DNA of 48,017 nucleotides from positions 1-48,017 of the forward strand of contig VFZY01000019.1 of assembly GCA_016870915.1 (NCBI GenBank), given 5' to 3'. The position numbers and the translations under genes were made by a program. Shown here in pieces: positions 1 to 5,714 of this stretch (its first letter is position 1; each line of letters opens with the position of its first letter). This DNA comes from Acidobacteriota bacterium. Its GTDB lineage: Bacteria > Acidobacteriota > Terriglobia > Bryobacterales > Bryobacteraceae. The notes under the pieces are model-generated. The model worked only from the letters and a program-made list of their open reading frames with translations. It made no database searches and was not told where the DNA came from.

Positions 1-131
1 TGTTCCGGGCCACCGAGCAGGATCCGGCGCGGGTGGAGTATTGGCGGAAGCACGAATACCCCGCGATTCGAGCCGAAGCGCAACAACTAGGCGCGGCCAT
101 CTATTTTGGCGATGAATCCAGCGTACGTTAA
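1..131 (+). pseudogene. IS630-family transposase remnant (internal fragment, 3' end lost)
   Basis: Frame 3 is open from the window edge to a TAA at 129-131. It reads a run with YWRKHEYPAIRAEAQQ followed by AAIYFGDESSVR. This resembles the stretch of IS630-type DDE transposases around the first catalytic aspartate (family pattern I-F/Y-F-x-D-E-x-x-V-R, normally followed by S-D-Y/H). The aspartate of GDE is present, but the homology stops right after VR, and the next bases belong to the oppositely oriented JAB-like gene. It is therefore a truncated insertion-sequence remnant whose 5' part lies outside the window. The family call rests on a short motif recognised by eye. Confidence 0.6.
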
Positions 132-521
132 GTCCACATCGGATAGCAGGTATGAAGGCCCAAACCGGTACTCGCAGGGAACCGGCTCCACATCCCGGAT
201 CCGCACTGCCTTCGCAGCATCCAACTCGAATGATCCCAGCAGGATACCGCCCACTTCCGCGCCCCGCTTCGGCACCGCCCCGAACCCCTGCAGCGCCTCT
301 GCCAGCGTCCTGTCCAGGGCATCGAAGTCCATCACCACACGTACACCCAGACCCGTGGGCTCCCACGTGTAGCTCGTCGCGCCGCTGACCGCTTCTCCGG
401 GCGCCTTGTCCCGTTCCCCTTCGAGCGTCCCGCTCTCTGCAAGTACGTCTTCCAACCGTTCCTCCAGGTTCGAAGGCGTCGGACTATCGTAACCGGTCTC
501 AACTGTTGAACTCAAGTTCAC
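87..521 (-). CDS. JAB/MPN-like (Mov34-type) protein, C-terminally truncated by the IS630 remnant
   Basis: A 144-residue ORF whose ATG is at 521. Residues 1-50 are acidic and probably disordered. A domain starting near residue 60 carries RGAEVGGILLGSFE and then EPVPCEYRFGPSYLLSDVDL. The EVGGILLG segment looks like the glutamate-bearing strand of JAMM/MPN domains. The expected downstream metal-binding H-x-H motif and C-terminal half are missing. The last 13 residues (TYAGFIAKIDGRA) are the antisense reading of the transposase fragment, so the true homology ends near position 129. It lies divergent to rsmI. The broken domain suggests a non-functional metalloprotease-like protein. The family call is an inference from the motif. 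Confidence 0.5.
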   Translation of the reverse strand: MNLSSTVETGYDSPTPSNLEERLEDVLAESGTLEGERDKAPGEAVSGATSYTWEPTGLGVRVVMDFDALDRTLAEALQGFGAVPKRGAEVGGILLGSFELDAAKAVRIRDVEPVPCEYRFGPSYLLSDVDLTYAGFIAKIDGRA

Positions 522-552
522 CTCGACGCGCTACTAAGCTACCATCGAACAG

Positions 553-1386
553 GTGGCCGGAACCCTTTATATTGTTGCCACGCCAATCGGCAATCTCAAC
601 GACATCTCCCTGCGAGCAATTGACACCCTGAAGTCCGTCGAGACCATCTACTGCGAAGACACCCGTCACACAGGCAGGCTTCTCCACCACTTCTCCATCC
701 GGACCCCGCTCGCCAGCCTCCATGAACACAACGAGGCCGCCCGCATCGCCCAGGTTCTCCAGCGTCTCGACGCCGGCGCCCATCTCGCCCTCGTCAGCGA
801 TGCCGGTACGCCCCTCGTCTCGGACCCCGGTTTCGCGCTCGCCCGCGCCGCGCGCCAGGCCGGTCACACCGTCACGCCCATCCCCGGCGCCTCAGCCCTC
901 ATCGCCGCGCTCTCCGCCGCCGGCGTCCCCAGCGATGCCTTCTACTTCGGCGGCTTCCTGCCCTCCAAGACCAACCAGCGCCGCACCACCATCGAGTCCG
1001 CGCGCGCCCTCCCCTGCACCCTGATCTTCTACGAAGCGCCCCACCGCCTGCTTGAAACCCTGGCCGACCTGGCGGCGCTTCTGCCCGAACGCCGCATCAC
1101 CATCGCCCGCGAACTCACCAAACTGCACGAGGAGTTCCTCGCCGGTTCGGCCGCCCAGCTTCTGGAAACGTTGGAAGCCCGCGCGGAAGTGCGCGGTGAG
1201 ATCGTCCTGCTCATCGAGAAGCCGCCGGATGCCCCCGCCCGCACGCTCGATGAGGCCATCGAACGCATGACCGAACTCGCCGCGCAAGGCCAGCCGCCCA
1301 CCGCCGCCGCGCGTCAGGCCGCGCTTGAGACAGGACATCCCAAGCGGGATATTTATAAAGGATGGGAAGCCGCCCGCCGGCGGTGA
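553..1386 (+). CDS. rsmI: 16S rRNA (cytidine(1402)-2'-O)-methyltransferase RsmI
   Basis: 277 residues, the normal length for RsmI, starting at a GTG (553). The enzyme uses SAM to 2'-O-methylate C1402 in the decoding centre of 16S rRNA. The N-terminus LYIVATPIGNLNDISLRAI, the segment CEDTRHTGRLL and the segment VSDAGTPLVSDPG are hallmark motifs of this tetrapyrrole-methylase-fold family. PIPGASALIAALSAAG and FYFGGFLPSK follow in the usual order. The C-terminus RQAALETGHPKRDIYKGWE is the typical small helical tail. It converges on trigger factor with only 3 bp between the stop codons. No second function is apparent. Confidence 0.96.
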   Translation: MAGTLYIVATPIGNLNDISLRAIDTLKSVETIYCEDTRHTGRLLHHFSIRTPLASLHEHNEAARIAQVLQRLDAGAHLALVSDAGTPLVSDPGFALARAARQAGHTVTPIPGASALIAALSAAGVPSDAFYFGGFLPSKTNQRRTTIESARALPCTLIFYEAPHRLLETLADLAALLPERRITIARELTKLHEEFLAGSAAQLLETLEARAEVRGEIVLLIEKPPDAPARTLDEAIERMTELAAQGQPPTAAARQAALETGHPKRDIYKGWEAARRR

Positions 1387-1389
1387 GAT

Positions 1390-2664
1390 CTACTCCGCCG
1401 CCGCCACTTTGCGCGCGTTGTCGAACAGGAACGCGAGCGTCTTCTCGGTCTTGATCCGCGAAACCAGCCGCCCCATCGTTCCATCCTTCTGCCACTGGTC
1501 GCGAATCACCGGCATCGGCTGCCGCGTCTGCCGCGACACCCGCTGAATCTCCCGGTCGATCTCATCGTTCATCACCCCGATCGACTCACGCTCGGCAACC
1601 CGCTCCAGAATCAGCGACCCGCGCACTTCCCGCGCCGCCCGGTCCTTCGTCGACTCCCGGACCTTATCCCACTGGATGTCCATCTTCGACACATCCATGC
1701 CCTGCATCGCCATCGCGCTCAGGTACTCTTCCAGGTTGCTCCGGATCTGCTGGTCCACCCAAACTTCGGGCACCGCGAAGGAGTGCGCGTCGATCAGCTT
1801 GTCCACCAGCGCCGTCTTCGCCTTCTGCTGCGCGCTGTTCTCGGCCTCGCGGAACAGGCTCCGCCGAATCTCTTCGCGCAACTCGCCCAGCGTCTGCAGA
1901 TCGCCCCGGATCGACTGCGCGAAATCGTCGTCCAGCTCCGGCAGCTCCTTCCGCCGCAGCTGCTTCAGCACCGCGTGGAATGTCACCTTCCGGCCCGCCA
2001 GCTTCTTCTGTCCGTAATCCTCCGGGTAGGTCACGTCGAATTCCTTCTCGTCGCCCGGCGTCAGGCCCGTCAGATTCTCCGTGAACTCGGGCATCGTGTC
2101 GGGGCTGCCCAGTTCCAGGGCAAGGCCGTCGCTCTGCACCGCGTCGCCTTCCACGCCCGCCACGCTCCGGATCGACACCACCACGTGATCGCCCGCGCCC
2201 ACCGGCCGCGGATCCTCGTTCACGTACTCGGCCTTGCTCTCCCGCAGCCCGTTCAGCCGTTCGTCAATCTCGGCATCGGCCACCTCGGGTTCCTTATACT
2301 CCACTTCCATCCCGCGATAGTCACCCAGTTCGAACGAGGGCGCAATCTCGAACTCCGCCTTGAACCGCAGCGGTTCACCCGCGTGAAAATGCAGATCGGT
2401 GACATTGGCCCGGCTCACCATCCGCACCTTGTCCTCTTCCGCCTTCGCGTCCAGGGCTTTCGGAATCACATGGTCCAGCACCTGCTTCTGAATGTCCTGC
2501 TGGAACCGCGTCCGCACCACGCTCATCGGAGCCTTGCCCGGGCGGAATCCCGGCATGTGGACCTGCTTCTGGATCTTCTGCTCGGCGGCCTCGGTCTCCC
2601 GGGTGATCTCCTCAACGGGGATGGTCAGTTCCACCTCATACTTGCAACCTTCAACGACTGGCAT
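1390..2664 (-). CDS. tig: Trigger factor, ribosome-associated chaperone and peptidyl-prolyl isomerase
   Basis: About 424 residues from the ATG at 2664; an in-frame TTG at 2682 would add six residues, and neither has a clear ribosome-binding site. Trigger factor binds ribosomal protein L23 and shields nascent chains. The ribosome-binding motif appears as HMPGFRPGKAPMSVV (G-F-R-x-G-K-x-P) near residue 40. The central FKBP-like domain (about 150-240) follows, with GDHVVVSIRSVAG and KEFDVTYPEDYGQKKLAGR. The helical C-terminal chaperone domain runs from about 250 to the end. I chose the ATG because the next residues, PVVEGCKYEVELTIP, match the usual family beginning. In many bacteria tig precedes clpP-clpX; here it converges on rsmI and no clp gene follows. 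Confidence 0.95.
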   Translation of the reverse strand: MPVVEGCKYEVELTIPVEEITRETEAAEQKIQKQVHMPGFRPGKAPMSVVRTRFQQDIQKQVLDHVIPKALDAKAEEDKVRMVSRANVTDLHFHAGEPLRFKAEFEIAPSFELGDYRGMEVEYKEPEVADAEIDERLNGLRESKAEYVNEDPRPVGAGDHVVVSIRSVAGVEGDAVQSDGLALELGSPDTMPEFTENLTGLTPGDEKEFDVTYPEDYGQKKLAGRKVTFHAVLKQLRRKELPELDDDFAQSIRGDLQTLGELREEIRRSLFREAENSAQQKAKTALVDKLIDAHSFAVPEVWVDQQIRSNLEEYLSAMAMQGMDVSKMDIQWDKVRESTKDRAAREVRGSLILERVAERESIGVMNDEIDREIQRVSRQTRQPMPVIRDQWQKDGTMGRLVSRIKTEKTLAFLFDNARKVAAAE

Positions 2665-2739
2665 AAGTACCAGTGTAGCCAACCGCTCCCCACCCCGGCA
2701 TCACAACGCCATGCCAATGCACTATCATGGACCTTCCCC

Positions 2740-4149
2740 ATGTGGATCCTCGTCGTTCTCGCTGCCGCTTTTCCGCTCGCCGCCCAGGTCAGTCCCTATC
2801 GCATCGAACGCGCGCCGTCCCGCATCACCCTCGATGCCCGGCTCGATGAACCGGCCTGGCGCGATGCCACGCCCGTGGGCGATTTCATCTTCAACTGGTT
2901 TGAATCCGGCGACCGCGAGCAGACCGATGCCCGCATGCTCTGGGACGACGACAACCTCTACGTCAGCTGGCGCTGCCAGGACCGTCACATCTCCGCTCAG
3001 GTCACCGAACGCCACGGGCCGGTATCCCGCGATGACTGCGTCGAGATCTTCATCAGCCCCAACCCCGCCAAGGTCCGCAACTACTACACCTTCGAGATCA
3101 ACGTCATCGGCACCATGCTCAACCGCTGCCGCACCGACTGGTGGACCGGCCCGCCCACCTGGGAACCGGAAGGCGTTCAGTACCGCACCACCTACCACGG
3201 CCGCGCCCGCAAGGACGAATCCTCCGATGACCGCGAGTGGATCGTCGAGCTCGCCATTCCACTGCGCAACTTCGCCCGCGACGCCGCCCACATGCCCCCG
3301 CGCGATGGCGATGAGTGGCGCCTCAACCTGCAGCGAACCGGCGGCATCACCAACCGCCAGAACAGCACCTGGGCGCCCATCGCCCCGCCGTCCAAGAGCT
3401 TCCACACGCCCGAGAGCTTCGGCCGCGTGATCTTCAGCACCCAGGTGGCCGCCGCGCCCAACGCCGAAGCGGGCCGCAAACTCTACAACGCCAACTGCAC
3501 CGCCTGCCACGGACTCGACGGCGCCGCCGGCGACCGCGCCCCCGCGCTCGGCGCCCAGCGCCGCTACCTCCGCCGCACCGAAGCCGAGCTCTTCGACGCC
3601 ATCAAGGCCGGCATCGCCGGCACGCTCATGCCCGCTTCGCCGCTGCCCGATAGCCAGGTCCGCGAAATCGTCGGCTACATCCGCTCCATCCGCGCCACCG
3701 CCATCGACTTCGCCGCGCCCGGCGACGCCGCCCTGGGCCGCGAGGTCTTTGCCGGCAAAGGCAACTGCGCCGCCTGCCACATGATCGGCGGGCGCGGCGG
3801 CATCATCGGCCCCGATCTTTCGAATATCGCCGCCGAACGCAAGTACGAGGACCTGCGCGCTGCCCTAACGGTCGCCAAACCCGTTCCTCCGCGCGGCTTC
3901 CAGCCCGTGCGCGTCACGCTGCGCGACGGCCGGCGCGTGCGCGGAGTCATCAAGAACGAGAACAACTTCTCGCTCCAGGTTCTGGGTACCGACGACAAAC
4001 TCCATTTGATCGACCGCTCTCAGGCCGCGTCCGTCGAGTACGAAAAGCAGTCCCTCATGCCAGCCGACTACGGCAAGAAACTCACCCCGGCCGAACTCAC
4101 CGGCGTCCTTGCCTACCTCAGCACCCAGTCGCGCAGGAGAGCCGAATGA
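2740..4149 (+). CDS. Secreted CBM9-like protein with two c-type haem domains
   Basis: 470 residues from the ATG at 2740; the frame is open far upstream, but that part is antisense of tig. MWILVVLAAAFPLAAQ is a signal peptide. Residues of about 17-235 form a carbohydrate-binding family 9-like beta-sandwich (ITLDARLDEPAWRDA, WDDDNLYVSWRCQD, DDCVEIFISP). Two haem sites follow: CTACH at 253-257 and CAACH at 343-347. The second domain, ending in SLMPADYGKKLTPAELTGVL, resembles the putative haem-binding C-terminal domain common in Acidobacteria and Planctomycetes. It overlaps the PQQ dehydrogenase start by ATGA, so the pair is probably co-translated. It is likely an electron acceptor, possibly with a substrate-docking role for the sandwich domain. 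Confidence 0.85.
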   Translation: MWILVVLAAAFPLAAQVSPYRIERAPSRITLDARLDEPAWRDATPVGDFIFNWFESGDREQTDARMLWDDDNLYVSWRCQDRHISAQVTERHGPVSRDDCVEIFISPNPAKVRNYYTFEINVIGTMLNRCRTDWWTGPPTWEPEGVQYRTTYHGRARKDESSDDREWIVELAIPLRNFARDAAHMPPRDGDEWRLNLQRTGGITNRQNSTWAPIAPPSKSFHTPESFGRVIFSTQVAAAPNAEAGRKLYNANCTACHGLDGAAGDRAPALGAQRRYLRRTEAELFDAIKAGIAGTLMPASPLPDSQVREIVGYIRSIRATAIDFAAPGDAALGREVFAGKGNCAACHMIGGRGGIIGPDLSNIAAERKYEDLRAALTVAKPVPPRGFQPVRVTLRDGRRVRGVIKNENNFSLQVLGTDDKLHLIDRSQAASVEYEKQSLMPADYGKKLTPAELTGVLAYLSTQSRRRAE

Positions 4150-5714
4150 AAACCCTATGCCTTGCCGTGGCCGCCGCGGCCCTCGCTCAGAGCCAGGTCA
4201 CCTATGACCACCTGCTGCGGGCGGACCCGAAGAACTGGCTCCACTACTCGGGCCAGTATCATGCCCAGCGCCACAGCCTGTTGAAGCAGGTCACCACGGC
4301 CAACGCCCATCAGCTTTCGGCGAAATGGATCTACCACGTCGACGGCGCCCGGCGCCTGGAAAGCGTGCCCATCGTCGTCGATGGCGTGATGTACGTCTCG
4401 CAACCCAATGAGGTGCATGCGCTCGATGCGGCCACCGGCCGCCTCATCTGGGAGTACCGCCGCCAGCCCGCGCTCCAGAAAGGGCCCAACCGGGGCGTCG
4501 CCGTCTACGGTCATCGCGTTTACATGGGTACGCCCGACGCGCATCTAGTGGCGCTCGACGCGCGCAACGGCAGTCTGTTGTGGGAAGTGGAGATCGCCAA
4601 GGCTTCCGATGGCTACTGGTCGCCCGCCGCTCCGCTTGTCATCAAAGACAAGGTGATCATGGGCATCGCTCCGGGCGATCACGGCTTGAACGGCTTCCTG
4701 GATGCCTATGACGCCACCACCGGTGAACGCCTCTGGCGCTGGCACTCCATCCCGCGCCCCGGCGAACCCGGCAATGAGACCTGGGCCGGCGACTCCTGGA
4801 AGACCGCCGGCGGCGACACCTGGCTCACCGGCAGCTATGACCCCGAACTGAACCTGCTCTACTGGGGCATCGGCAACCCCGCGCCGGACTTCGACGGCGA
4901 CGTTCGCAAGGGCGATAACCTCTTCACCGAAAGCGTCGTCGCACTCGATGCCAACACAGGGAAGTTGCGCTGGTACTTCCAATTCACCCCGCACGATGTT
5001 CATGACTGGGATTCGGTTGAGATCCCCGTCCTTGTGGACGCTCCCTTCAACGGCCGCCCGCGCAAGCTCATGCTGCATGGGGACCGCAACGGCTTCTACT
5101 ACGTGCTGGACCGTGTGACCGGCGAGTTCCTCCACGGTTCGCCGTTCGTGCAGCAGAACTGGGCCAAGGGCCTCGACCCCAAGGGCCGCCCCATTCGCGT
5201 GCCCGGCGTCATCCCCTCCTTCCAGGGCACCAAGACCTGCCCCGCCACCTCGGGAGCCACCAACTGGATGTCGCCCGCCTACAACCCCGATACCGGCTGG
5301 TTCTACCTGGTTGCCCAGGAAGGCTGCGGCATCAACACCAAGTCACGCGACACCTTCCGCCCCGGAGGCAATGCCTACATGGCCACGGGCTACATCGAGA
5401 GCCCCGAGGAACCATGGCAGATGTACGTCCGTGCGCTTGATCTGAAGGGCAAGCTGCAATGGGAGTACAAGCAGATCAACTCGCGCCGCTACGGGGCCGG
5501 TGTGCTCTCGACGGCCGGCGGCCTCATCTTCGTGGGCGACGATCAGGGCTTCCTGACAGCGCTCGACGCCAAGACCGGCAAGGCGTTGTGGCACTTCAAT
5601 ACCGGGCGGCAGATCTCCGGCCAGCCCATCAGCTATGAAGTGAACGGCCACCAGTTTCTCGCTCTCACGGCAGGCGTCAACGTCGTGGCTTTCGCCTTAT
5701 TCGACGGCAAGTAG
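4146..5714 (+). CDS. PQQ-dependent dehydrogenase (quinoprotein beta-propeller)
   Basis: 522 residues with an N-terminal signal peptide (MKTLCLAVAAAALAQSQ). The fold is an eight-bladed quinoprotein propeller: tryptophan-docking repeats such as ALDAATGRLIWEYRR, TGERLWRWHSI, TGKLRWYFQF, LKGKLQWEYKQ and TGKALWHFNTG are visible. WGIGNPAPDFDGD and TPHDVHDWDSVEIPVL match conserved parts of methanol/ethanol-dehydrogenase-like enzymes, including the region of the catalytic aspartate. The family oxidises alcohols or sugars in the periplasm using PQQ. No haem motif is present, which fits electron transfer to the dihaem protein encoded immediately upstream (ATGA overlap). The substrate cannot be read from the sequence. 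The last 82 bp overlap the end of the WD40 gene on the other strand. Confidence 0.92.
   Translation: MKTLCLAVAAAALAQSQVTYDHLLRADPKNWLHYSGQYHAQRHSLLKQVTTANAHQLSAKWIYHVDGARRLESVPIVVDGVMYVSQPNEVHALDAATGRLIWEYRRQPALQKGPNRGVAVYGHRVYMGTPDAHLVALDARNGSLLWEVEIAKASDGYWSPAAPLVIKDKVIMGIAPGDHGLNGFLDAYDATTGERLWRWHSIPRPGEPGNETWAGDSWKTAGGDTWLTGSYDPELNLLYWGIGNPAPDFDGDVRKGDNLFTESVVALDANTGKLRWYFQFTPHDVHDWDSVEIPVLVDAPFNGRPRKLMLHGDRNGFYYVLDRVTGEFLHGSPFVQQNWAKGLDPKGRPIRVPGVIPSFQGTKTCPATSGATNWMSPAYNPDTGWFYLVAQEGCGINTKSRDTFRPGGNAYMATGYIESPEEPWQMYVRALDLKGKLQWEYKQINSRRYGAGVLSTAGGLIFVGDDQGFLTALDAKTGKALWHFNTGRQISGQPISYEVNGHQFLALTAGVNVVAFALFDGK

Noticed and set aside
1783-2739. Open plus-strand frame extending the CBM9-cytochrome gene by about 320 codons upstream
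   Set aside because: It is the antisense of trigger factor; a signal peptide starts exactly at the ATG at 2740.
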